DNA of 5,467 bases from Streptosporangiaceae bacterium (GCA_030045215.1 JASIBJ010000539.1:1-5467), one strand, 5' to 3'. Shown: positions 1 to 5,168, counted from the stretch's first letter. The notes: generated from the sequence alone by a model not told the origin. Made by a program: numbers and translations.

Positions 1-316
1 CGCCGTAGGCGCCGTCAGCGCTTTCGTCGTACCCGTACACCCCAACCTCACCGGTGGTGGCGCCGTAGACGCCGGTGCCGTTGACAGAACTGCCCTGCAC
101 CCCGTAGCCACCGCCGCTGCTGGCATCGGTGCCGAGCACCCCGGAGCTGCCGTTGGCCGTGGTCTCCCCGTCCAGGCCGTCACCGGAACTGGTCGAGACC
201 GAGGTGGTGGCGGCGGCGGTGTTCGCCACGCCCAGCAGCACCGGGCGGGCAGGGGCGGGCGGTGCCGGTACGGCGGGCTCCGCGCCCGCAGTGGCGCCTG
301 TCTCCGTGCCTGACAT
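1..316 (-). CDS. GVYG-repeat protein, N-terminal part (runs off left edge)
   Basis: Seen: an open frame of 105 complete codons starting at ATG 316-314 and still open at base 1, so the C-terminus is missing. A strong Shine-Dalgarno (GGAGGGGA, complement of 323-330) lies 6 bases before the ATG. Residues 1-26 are a Ala/Pro/Gly/Thr-rich leader without a signal peptide. Residues 27-47 (LLGVANTAAATTSVSTSSGD) lead into Gly-rich repeats: SGVLG (58-62), GYGVQG (70-75), TGVYG (81-85), VGVYG (91-95), DGAYG (101-105), spaced about 10 residues apart. Known: actinobacterial and cyanobacterial genomes encode uncharacterised proteins with long runs of GVxGxS-type repeats, thought to form beta-structured fibrous domains. 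Inferred: a structural or surface repeat protein; export is not evident from this end. No biochemical role can be assigned. High confidence that it is coding, low confidence on function. Confidence 0.8.
   Translation of the reverse strand, partial: MSGTETGATAGAEPAVPAPPAPARPVLLGVANTAAATTSVSTSSGDGLDGETTANGSSGVLGTDASSGGGYGVQGSSVNGTGVYGATTGEVGVYGYDESADGAYG
2..175 (-). repeat. Degenerate GVYG coding repeats
   Basis: From about residue 48 onward the partial protein is built from units of roughly 10 residues ending in G-[VA]-[YLQ]-G. The underlying DNA is also repetitive: cgccgtaggcgccgt at 1-15 resembles cgccgtagacgccggt at 61-76. The array continues past the left edge, so its copy number is unknown. 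Confidence 0.65.
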
Positions 317-432
317 CACGACTCCCCTCCGCCCAGCATGCGCAGGGCCGATCCGCATCAAACCACCTCCAAGCTAACTCCCGGCATGCGGGCTGACCAG
401 CACAAAAGTGTCCGTCCCGGTGGCACGGCGCA

Positions 433-759
433 TTACTTCCCGGCGGTGCCTGGTTCCCCGCTGATGGACTGCCGACTGATGTCCGCGCAGGTGCGCGAGT
501 CCTTGATCAGGTCGTCGCAGAAGGCAGCGACGTCGTTGCCTATGAGTTCCAGGACTCCCTTGCCGGCCGCGACCCCCTCCTCGAAGAAGTCGACAATCCC
601 TGAGAGCAGGCGCCCGTCGGCCAAGTCGCTCGGCCCGACCTTGAAGAGATACCTCTGAATTTCCTTGTAGACGATCTGGTAGTCCGCCGGGAGCGCCTTG
701 ACCCGGGCCATGTGCGCCCGCCACAGCCTCTTGCCCTCAATGACGTCTTGGATGCCCAC
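433..759 (-). CDS. DUF1048 family protein (second copy)
   Basis: This 108-residue protein belongs to the DUF1048 family of small, all-helical cytoplasmic proteins of unknown biochemical role, commonly encoded beside PadR regulators. Its core (WRAHMARVKALPADYQ, residues 14-29; YLFKVG at 37-42; FFEEGVAAGKGVLELIGNDV at 58-77; AAFCDDL at 78-84) aligns by eye with the upstream paralogue: both carry ALPADYQ, an EE-x-A-A-x-G segment, a G-[ND]-D turn and a conserved FC. The start is GTG 759-757, 9 bases after the stop of the preceding gene, with an AGGGGGC ribosome site overlapping that stop. The last 20 residues (SRTCADISRQSISGEPGTAGK region) have lost the LNR-x-VA-x-KL ending of the paralogue. Inferred: third gene of the padR operon, cotranscribed and repressed with it. 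Family assignment confident; function unknown. Confidence 0.85.
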   Translation of the reverse strand: MGIQDVIEGKRLWRAHMARVKALPADYQIVYKEIQRYLFKVGPSDLADGRLLSGIVDFFEEGVAAGKGVLELIGNDVAAFCDDLIKDSRTCADISRQSISGEPGTAGK

Positions 760-768
760 GTCAGCCCC

Positions 769-1116
769 CTAGCCGGCCAATTTCCTCGCGACATTCCTGT
801 TCAACTGCTCGCGCCACCGGTCGCGATAACTTCGAGCCCCTTGTCCGCCGGCCAGCGCCGCGCAGAAGCCCTCGATGTCGTCGCCCAGAACCTGGCGAAT
901 GCTCTGCCCATCCGCCGCTGTTTCCTCCAGCAGCCCGAGGGCACCGTCGAGGATCGGCATCAGGTTGCGACCCGTGAAGCCCGTGTAGGGGAACAGGTGC
1001 ACCTTGATCTGTTCCCAGGCCGCCTGGTAGTCAGCAGGCAAAGCCTCGGCCCGGGCTTCGAACGCCTTCCATTCCCTCGTGAGATCGCTGCCGGTCACGG
1101 TCTCCCAGAAGCTCAT
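769..1116 (-). CDS. DUF1048 family protein (first copy)
   Basis: This 115-residue protein is a full-length DUF1048 member. Visible blocks: REWKAFEARAEALPADYQ (14-31), W-x-x-IKVHLFPY (34-44), LLEETAADGQSIRQVLGDDI (62-81), EGFCAAL (82-88) and a C-terminal YRDRWREQLNRNVARKLAG. No signal peptide or membrane segment is present; it looks like a cytoplasmic helical bundle. An upstream in-frame GTG at 1164 would add 16 residues and overlap padR by 52 bases. ATG 1116-1114 is preferred because AAGGAGGG (complement of 1123-1130) sits 7 bases before it and because it forms an ATGA overlap with the padR stop, which suggests translational coupling. Middle gene of padR-DUF1048-DUF1048. DUF1048 function is not established; linkage to PadR suggests a role in the response that PadR senses. 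Confidence 0.9.
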   Translation of the reverse strand: MSFWETVTGSDLTREWKAFEARAEALPADYQAAWEQIKVHLFPYTGFTGRNLMPILDGALGLLEETAADGQSIRQVLGDDIEGFCAALAGGQGARSYRDRWREQLNRNVARKLAG

Positions 1117-1439
1117 CTCCCGCCCTCCTTGAGCTTGTCGATTTGTGATGAGAGGTACTCCCACTTCGCCCAGAACGTCGCGAGTTCGTCGCGCCCTGCG
1201 TCGTTGAGCGCATAGAACTTGCGCGGCGGACCCAGCCCCGATGGTCGTTTCGTCACCTGAAGGAGCCCGTTCTTCTCGAGTCGCAGCAAGATGGTGTAGA
1301 CGGTCCCCTCGACGACGCCGGCGAAGCCGAGCTCGTTCAGCCGACGCGTGATGGCGTACCCGTAGGTCTCCTGGCTGGCGATAATTTCGAGCACGCAGCC
1401 CTCAAGCGTGCCCTTCAGCATCTCCGTCAGATCGTCCAT
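1113..1439 (-). CDS. PadR family transcriptional regulator
   Basis: A 108-residue winged-helix repressor of the short PadR subfamily (PadR-s1 type, roughly 100-110 residues). The DNA-binding domain spans about residues 10-85: LEIIASQETYGYAITRRL (17-34) carries the family's YGY motif. EGTVYTILLRLEKNGLL (44-60) contains the recognition helix, and GPPRKFYALNDAGRDEL (70-86) is the wing followed by the typical [FY]-Y-x-L-x-x-x-G turn. The C-terminal helix (87-105) is the dimerisation arm. Known: PadR proteins bind as dimers to inverted repeats in their own promoter and release DNA on binding small aromatic or drug-like ligands. The ATG start at 1439 is the only one giving the full domain. A two-site palindromic element lies 25-68 bases upstream, consistent with autoregulation. 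First gene of a three-gene operon with two DUF1048 genes. Confidence 0.93.
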   Translation of the reverse strand: MDDLTEMLKGTLEGCVLEIIASQETYGYAITRRLNELGFAGVVEGTVYTILLRLEKNGLLQVTKRPSGLGPPRKFYALNDAGRDELATFWAKWEYLSSQIDKLKEGGR

Positions 1440-1463
1440 CGCGGGTCCTCTTCGGTCCTCGTA

Positions 1464-1507
1464 GTACTCTGTATCACCGAGTACCGGTACACGGTATCAC
1501 AGAGTAG
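1464..1507. promoter_or_regulatory. Candidate PadR operator, two tandem sites
   Basis: Between the divergent padR and the plus-strand gene at 1514 lie two similar 21-base boxes, 1464-1484 and 1487-1507. They match at 17 of 21 positions, share the core GTATCAC and have centres 23 bases apart. Box 1 has 6-bp arms (GTACTC / GAGTAC). Together 1466-1505 also reads as a 40-bp imperfect palindrome (16 of 20 pairs) centred on GTACCGGTAC. Two repressor dimers bound about two helical turns apart would fit. Assignment to PadR is by position and symmetry only. The right box ends at the GAGGAG that precedes ATG 1514, so occupancy could affect both genes. Confidence 0.7.
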
Positions 1508-1513
1508 AGGAGC

Positions 1514-2203
1514 ATGCTCGCCAAGCGCCGAGCCAGTCCACTTGGCGCTCCACCGATGACGCTGACTGCCCTGAGCAGCCGCATCGCATACGGTGGCACC
1601 ATGAGGGCGGGCGAGCCGCCGGCTGACAACAGGCCGGCCGTTGATGTGCCGTTGGCCGGGTCTAGCATCGTGGTCCGGCGCGACGACCCGGACGGGGCGG
1701 AGCGGCTGGCCCAGTACTATGCGGGGCTTCGGGCCAGGTTCGGTGGTGAGGTCGCCGAGCGCATCCAGCGGACGCAGGAGCTGATGAAGAGCCCGGCTCC
1801 GCTGAGCGATCCAGACCGGGCAGTGCTGCGCCGGACGCTCGCTCCGGTACTGCACGATCTTGCAGCAACCGGGCAGACTCTGCCGGAGATCCGTGAGGAG
1901 GCGCACCACGACCGCGGCGACGACACGGTCTGCGCCTGGATCCAGAGATCTGGAGGGGGTGGCGAGGGCATCGAGGTCTGGCTGCCCGCCAGCGATGCCG
2001 ACCGGCTGTCGAGGCTGGCTGAGCAGGTGCAGAGCTGGAAGAACGACGAGCTGATCGACGCCGGGCGGCGTCCGTGGCCCGCCTGCCCCGACCATGATGA
2101 CTGCTTCGCGCTGTCGCCGGACTCCCGCGCCGGAATTGCCGTCTGGCTCTGCCCCAAGACCGGCCGGATCATTGCTGAGATTGGCAGGCTTGGACAGCAG
2201 TAA
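1514..2203 (+). CDS. Uncharacterised protein with C-terminal Cys/His motif
   Basis: I do not recognise a named family. Coding is supported by strong third-position G/C bias over about 200 codons. From ATG 1514 the product is 229 residues, with no signal peptide or membrane segment. Residues 57-130 are charged and probably helical (RLAQYYAGLRARFGGEVAERI at 64-84); 138-180 hold a mixed segment with CAWIQ and VWLPASD; the C-terminal 42 residues carry CPDHDDC (C191, H194, C197) and WLCPKTGRIIAEIG (C213), a possible metal-binding knuckle resembling short C-terminal motifs in other actinobacterial hypothetical proteins. The start is uncertain: GAGGAG lies only one base before ATG 1514, while ATG 1556, ATG 1601 and GTG 1646 lack good ribosome sites. 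The conserved part may begin near residue 50. Transcribed divergently from padR across the two-box operator and may be under its control. Confidence 0.75.
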   Translation: MLAKRRASPLGAPPMTLTALSSRIAYGGTMRAGEPPADNRPAVDVPLAGSSIVVRRDDPDGAERLAQYYAGLRARFGGEVAERIQRTQELMKSPAPLSDPDRAVLRRTLAPVLHDLAATGQTLPEIREEAHHDRGDDTVCAWIQRSGGGGEGIEVWLPASDADRLSRLAEQVQSWKNDELIDAGRRPWPACPDHDDCFALSPDSRAGIAVWLCPKTGRIIAEIGRLGQQ

Positions 2204-2340
2204 AACAAGGCCGCCACCCCGACGCATGTGGCCGGTCCTCATAGCGGGGCTGCCCGCACAGCTACCTAGCGCTGAACCACGAAGGCCGATCGGCGCGGAC
2301 CGATCTGGCGGCAAGCGCGGCGCTCGCCGCGGGCGCAGTC
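2204..2340. other. Convergent intergenic region, no gene seen
   Basis: These 137 bases separate the plus-strand gene ending at 2203 from the minus-strand gene ending at 2341. Short G/C palindromes are present (gccgatcggc at 2285-2294; a 5-bp stem at 2317-2330), either of which might act in termination, but none has a long stem or a T tract. No open frame with plausible codon bias was seen. Confidence 0.4.
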
Positions 2341-2598
2341 TCAGGGAGCGTCGGCGTCTGGCCCGCCGGGCTCTGTCCCGGCGCCAGATTCGCGTGCCTC
2401 GAGAATGTCGGTTATCCGCCTAGCCAGCAGCCCTTCCGTTTCCAAGAGCGCGTCGAGGCATTCGGCGATCGCAACGAGATGTTCGTCCGCCCGGTCCATC
2501 AGGTCGTCCCAGTCCTGGCGAGACGCACGGCTGTCGGCCAGCCGCTCCAATAGGTCGCGAAGGGCAGCTATCTCGCCGCGGAGCATGGCTTCGTCCAT
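2341..2598 (-). CDS. Small acidic helical protein of unknown function
   Basis: From ATG 2598-2596 this gives 85 residues. Residues 1-68 are almost entirely predicted helix with heptad-like Leu/Ile/Ala spacing (EIAALRDLLERLADS at 9-23, DDLMDRADEHLVAIAECL at 31-48, LLARRITDILEARE at 57-70). This suggests a short helical hairpin or coiled-coil partner protein. The tail from residue 71 is a disordered Gly/Pro/Asp stretch. The protein is strongly acidic, with no signal peptide or membrane segment. The frame stays open upstream to a TTG at 2631, directly after a TAG; ATG 2598 is preferred as the first conventional start, although only a weak AGGT precedes it and a start at residue 5 is possible. 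Third-position G/C bias favours this strand over the opposite-strand frame. No family recognised; it stands alone between a convergent gene and a hairpin. Confidence 0.6.
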   Translation of the reverse strand: MDEAMLRGEIAALRDLLERLADSRASRQDWDDLMDRADEHLVAIAECLDALLETEGLLARRITDILEARESGAGTEPGGPDADAP

Positions 2599-2631
2599 AC
2601 CTGGACATCGCGGCGACGGCCAGAAGCGCAA

Positions 2632-2730
2632 CTAACCACGAGACGTGACGAACATGCCACATTCCGTGATGTGCGCGAAGCGCTCGCGCTCCACCCGACC
2701 GGGCGCCTTTTGCACGCCCGGCGACACCAT
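2632..2730 (-). other. Possible 32-residue micro-ORF or gene remnant
   Basis: A short frame, ATG 2730-2728 to TAG 2634-2632, has G/C-rich third positions and reads MVSPGVQKAPG then RFAHITECGMFVTSRG at its end. It has no ribosome binding site and is not recognised as a family. It lies between the hairpin at 2767-2799 and the small helical gene at 2341-2598, in the same frame as the latter. It may be noncoding leader sequence, a tiny gene, or the eroded end of a lost gene. The rest of 2599-2852 shows nothing else I can support apart from that hairpin. Confidence 0.2.
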
Positions 2731-2766
2731 GCCAGATCGGGCCAGAGGCCACGGCTGTAATGCGTC

Positions 2767-2799
2767 AGAGGCCATCTCCGAAGTCCGGAGGTGGCCTCT
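2767..2799 (-). terminator. Strong hairpin, probable terminator of the ybjQ operon
   Basis: The arms agaggccatctccg (2767-2780) and cggaggtggcctct (2786-2799) pair over 14 positions with one non-Watson-Crick pair (position 2775 against 2791-2792 region), closing a 5-base loop (aagtc). It lies 53 bases past the stop of the small membrane-protein gene. There is no clear U tract on either strand, as is common for actinobacterial hairpin terminators. It could also stop transcription arriving from the opposite side, or mark a processed RNA end. Confidence 0.6.
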
Positions 2800-2852
2800 C
2801 GCTGGTTCGCTGATTCTCATCTTCGCGTCGCTTCGGCACGCGCTGGCCGCGG

Positions 2853-3062
2853 TTATTCCGGGCGGTATTCCCGCCGTCCGGTCGCCGGGTTGTACCAGAC
2901 TCGCATCCGCTGGCCTGTGGTCGGGTCGATGAACACCTCGCTTGTCGGCTGAGAGGTCGCGTCGGCACTCTTCCGGCTCCCGCGGTACCGGTCCCAGCCG
3001 AAGAGCGCGATCACGATCCCGACGACAACGACCGCAAGTACTACCCATTCGAAGACGTGCAT
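2853..3062 (-). CDS. Small single-pass membrane protein
   Basis: A 69-residue protein with one clear hydrophobic helix at about residues 6-22 (WVVLAVVVVGIVIALFGW), a basic patch just after it (DRYRGSRK, 24-31), a short Ser/Thr linker and a compact tail, FIDPTTGQRMRVWYNPATGRREYRPE (44-69). The tail contains two related DPTTG / NPATG elements, each followed by a basic and aromatic segment, as in a small repeated beta-hairpin. By the positive-inside rule the tail is probably cytoplasmic. The ATG lies 2 bases after the ybjQ stop with only a weak GGATGAG upstream, so translation is probably coupled to ybjQ. No named family recognised. Inferred: an accessory membrane partner of YbjQ or a small envelope protein. 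Ends in TAA, followed by the hairpin at 2767-2799. Confidence 0.82.
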   Translation of the reverse strand: MHVFEWVVLAVVVVGIVIALFGWDRYRGSRKSADATSQPTSEVFIDPTTGQRMRVWYNPATGRREYRPE

Positions 3063-3064
3063 GG

Positions 3065-3454
3065 CTAGCCACGCTCATCCGGCGTGTCCGTGGAAGGCAG
3101 CCACTCGACCACGCGGGCGGTGCCGTAGGCCACGATCTCGCTCATCGTCCGCCCCATCTCGGTGGAGTCGAAACGCATCATGGTCACGGCGTTGCCCCCC
3201 ATTGCGGCGGCGTTCTGCACCATGCGGTCGAGCGCCTGCCGACGGGAGTCTTCGCTGAGCTTGACGTAGGAACGGATCTCCCCGCCGACCAGGGCCTTGA
3301 GGCCAGCGGCGATGTTTCCACCAATGCTTCGGGACCGGACGGTGAGGCCGAATACCTGACCGATCGTCTTGACCACTCGAGCATTGGGGATGTTCTCGGT
3401 CGTCGTAACGATCATTGTTCCCGGCGAAACGAGACTCTCGTTTGGTGTTGACAT
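3065..3454 (-). CDS. YbjQ/UPF0145 family protein (DUF74)
   Basis: A 129-residue member of the YbjQ (UPF0145, DUF74) family, often annotated as heavy-metal-binding although no activity is firmly established. The family pattern is clear: MIVTTTENIPNARVVKTIG (14-32), GLTVRSRSIGGNIAAGLKAL (36-55), VGGEIRSY (56-63), the helix SRRQALDRMVQNAAAMGGNAV (70-90), MRFDSTEMG (93-101) and EIVAYGTARVVE (106-117). Known members form small pentameric beta-alpha assemblies. The frame stays open to 3640, but ATG 3454 is chosen because of an excellent ribosome site 5 bases upstream and because the family domain begins at about residue 12; the upstream extension is low-complexity and crosses a promoter-like palindrome. 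First gene of a two-gene operon with the small membrane protein. Cytoplasmic, with a short hydrophilic tail (118-129). Confidence 0.95.
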   Translation of the reverse strand: MSTPNESLVSPGTMIVTTTENIPNARVVKTIGQVFGLTVRSRSIGGNIAAGLKALVGGEIRSYVKLSEDSRRQALDRMVQNAAAMGGNAVTMMRFDSTEMGRTMSEIVAYGTARVVEWLPSTDTPDERG

Positions 3455-3459
3455 GAAGG

Positions 3460-3468
3460 CTCCTCCTT
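3460..3468 (-). promoter_or_regulatory. Ribosome binding site that fixes the ybjQ start
   Basis: AAGGAGGAG on the minus strand ends 5 bases before ATG 3454. It is among the best Shine-Dalgarno matches in the window and excludes the longer in-frame extension running up to 3640. Confidence 0.9.
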
Positions 3469-3488
3469 CATTTGCGCTACGTCGATGA

Positions 3489-3516
3489 ACTATCATTGTG
3501 ATATCACTTTGATAGT
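3489..3516. promoter_or_regulatory. 28-bp operator palindrome before ybjQ
   Basis: Left arm actatcattgtgat (3489-3502) and right arm atcactttgatagt (3503-3516) match at 12 of 14 positions. The element consists of two boxes of the form TATCA-N3-TGATA (3491-3503 and 3502-3514), centres 11 bases apart, i.e. one helical turn on the same DNA face. It is strikingly AT-rich in a GC-rich background. On the minus strand a TTGACT (complement of 3521-3526) with TATCAC 17 bases on (complement of 3498-3503) gives a possible promoter overlapping the palindrome, so a bound protein would repress ybjQ. The binding protein is unknown. The same interval also lies upstream of the divergent gene at 3616. Confidence 0.7.
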
Positions 3517-3615
3517 GAGCAGTCAAATCCGGGCGGTGCGTATCCGCGGCTGGCGCGGCTGACGGCAGCGGCACCGGCCTTCCTCTGGCCGAGCCGAGTC
3601 GAAGATGATGGGTGA

Positions 3616-5046
3616 ATGGCCACAGCCTCCGCCGACGCACCGGTCCTCGAGCGCGCCGGGCTGCCCGTGGCAGACGTGGCCGCCTGGCTCGACTCTGTAC
3701 CCAAGGTCAACGCATCGTTCGCGGCCGCTGCCCGCGCCGCCAGCCAGTTCCTGGTGGATGGACAGGCCCTGAGGGCGCGATTGCCCGAGCCGGCCGGCCG
3801 GTCACCTGCCGAGCGCGCGGCCGGAGAGGCGATCACCGGGCTGATGGACGGCGAGCGGGATCGCTTCCTGCGCTGGCATGCCGCCGGACTCTATGACGCA
3901 CTGACGGCGAACCGATCGGCGTTCCTTCGGGTGGAAGAGCTCCTGTGCGCGGCGTCTGGCCGTGTCCGCGGCCTCGTGCCCACGACGGCCGAAATGGAAG
4001 CCGAGCGGGCACGGCCGCTGCCAGCCAAGGAGGGCAGCGAGCTGGCACAGGGGTTGCTGATCGGGCACTTCCTGGCGGACCCGCGGGCGGGACGGCACCT
4101 GATCGACGCGATGCTGCGGCCGCTGCCGATGGCGCTTGATCGGCTTGAGGAGCTGCGAGCCAGCGGGACGGTCGACCTTGGCCCGGTCCGGGTTACGCGC
4201 CGCGGACGAGCTGGTGTGCTGGAACTGAGTAACCCCAGGCACCTTAACGCCGAGGATGACCTAACCCTGGGCCCGACGGAGTGCGCCGTGGACCTCATCT
4301 TGCTGGATCCAGAGATTGAGGTCGGAGTATTCCGCGGCGGACTCGTCGATCACCCGAAGTACCAAGGGGTACGGGTGTTCGGTTCAGGAATCAACCTCAC
4401 GCGGCTGTACCACGGGCATATCGACTACCTCTTCTACCTCATCCGTGACCTCGGCTATGTGAACAAGATCTACCGCGGCATCTCGCTGCCGGCACAGGAG
4501 GGACGTCGGGCGGAGGCAGGCGCGGGCCGGTCGCCAGTGCCGGGCCACGGCACGGCGGAGAAGCTGTGGATCGCCGCGGTGGAACGTCTCGCCGTGGGCG
4601 GCGCGTGCCAGCTTCTGCACGTCGTCGACCACGTCGTGGCGACGCGCGGCTCACGCCTGTTCCTTCCTGCCCGCAACGAGGGGATCATCCCCGGAGCCTC
4701 GAACCTCCGGCTGCCGCGGTTCGTTGGCGATCGCGCCGCTCGCCAGGCCATCCTCTCCGGCCGCCAGTGGACCGCGGGCGAACCGGACGCCGACCAGTTG
4801 TGCGACGAGGTCGTGGCGCCCGAGGAACTGGACTCCGCGGTCGAAGCGAGGGTCGCGCGGCTGACCAGTTCCGGGCTGGTGAATGCAGCGGCCAACCGGT
4901 GCGCACTGCGCGCCGGGGAGGAGCCGGTAGACCTCTTCCGTGAGTACATGGCGACGTTCGCGGTCGAACAGGCGCGCTGCCACTTGAGCCCGGCGCTGGT
5001 CCGCAACCTCGAGGTGCACTGGAAGGCGCGCGAGCGGAGTATCTGA
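3616..5046 (+). CDS. DpgC-like cofactor-independent acyl-CoA dioxygenase (crotonase fold)
   Basis: This 476-residue protein matches DpgC, which oxidises 3,5-dihydroxyphenylacetyl-CoA with O2, without metal or flavin, to 3,5-dihydroxyphenylglyoxylate plus CoA during vancomycin-type glycopeptide biosynthesis. Residues 1-180 form the helical N-terminal domain typical of DpgC (VPTTAEMEAERARPLPAKEG, 121-140; LLIGHFLADP at 147-156; IDAMLRPLPMALDRLEEL, 163-180). The crotonase domain follows: LNAEDD (210-215), AVDLILLDP (224-232), VRVFGSGINL (252-261), RDLGY (277-281), GGACQLL (328-334), LPARNEGIIPGASNLRLPRF (350-369) and the family's CDEVVAPEELD (396-406). R277 and Q332 seem to occupy the positions of the DpgC active-site Arg and Gln (alignment from memory). 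Residues 292-313 are a Gly/Ala/Arg-rich loop that differs from DpgC. Only a weak ribosome site precedes ATG 3616; no better in-frame start is seen upstream. No DpgA, DpgB or DpgD is in the window, so the substrate is uncertain. Confidence 0.9.
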   Translation: MATASADAPVLERAGLPVADVAAWLDSVPKVNASFAAAARAASQFLVDGQALRARLPEPAGRSPAERAAGEAITGLMDGERDRFLRWHAAGLYDALTANRSAFLRVEELLCAASGRVRGLVPTTAEMEAERARPLPAKEGSELAQGLLIGHFLADPRAGRHLIDAMLRPLPMALDRLEELRASGTVDLGPVRVTRRGRAGVLELSNPRHLNAEDDLTLGPTECAVDLILLDPEIEVGVFRGGLVDHPKYQGVRVFGSGINLTRLYHGHIDYLFYLIRDLGYVNKIYRGISLPAQEGRRAEAGAGRSPVPGHGTAEKLWIAAVERLAVGGACQLLHVVDHVVATRGSRLFLPARNEGIIPGASNLRLPRFVGDRAARQAILSGRQWTAGEPDADQLCDEVVAPEELDSAVEARVARLTSSGLVNAAANRCALRAGEEPVDLFREYMATFAVEQARCHLSPALVRNLEVHWKARERSI

Positions 5047-5067
5047 CGAACGGCTGCTCGTGACGCA

Positions 5068-5084
5068 CCGCCGGCCGCGCCGGT
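5068..5084 (+). terminator. Short G/C hairpin after the DpgC-like gene
   Basis: CCGGC (5071-5075) and GCCGG (5079-5083) form a perfect 5-bp stem, extendable by one G-T pair, around a 3-base loop, about 25 bases past the stop codon. There is no T tract. It is a weak candidate for termination of the dioxygenase transcript; in DNA this GC-rich such stems arise easily by chance. Confidence 0.25.
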
Positions 5085-5168
5085 CCCTGACGTCGCCCGC
5101 AAATCCGGGGACGATTTAGGGGTTTATACCCATGGGCGCGCTCGCGATGGTCGCGGCAAGCTAGGTCC

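Noticed and set aside
380..392. Small CCCG...CGGG hairpin between the second DUF1048 gene and the GVYG-repeat gene
   Set aside because: Only a 4-bp stem without a T tract; too weak to call as a terminator in GC-rich DNA.
712..1215. 167-codon plus-strand open frame
   Set aside because: Antisense to the two DUF1048 genes and padR, which are recognised families with good ribosome sites.
1427..2314. 295-codon minus-strand open frame
   Set aside because: It lies antisense to the plus-strand gene at 1514-2203, runs through the padR operator, and has low-complexity Arg/Pro/Ser composition typical of shadow frames in GC-rich DNA.
2632..3078. 148-codon minus-strand open frame
   Set aside because: Overlaps the small membrane-protein gene in another frame and crosses the terminator-like hairpin; only its last 32 codons fall in non-genic DNA and are noted separately.
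2942..3451. 169-codon plus-strand open frame
   Set aside because: Antisense to ybjQ and the small membrane protein; Arg/His-rich composition with no family resemblance.
3455..3640. 62-residue N-terminal extension of YbjQ
   Set aside because: It would cross the palindrome and possible promoter, has no family similarity, and bypasses the strong ribosome site at 3460-3468.
5132..5164. 10-codon frame as an attenuator leader peptide
   Set aside because: No run of regulatory codons, no clear ribosome site and no alternative hairpins; not supportable as a leader peptide.
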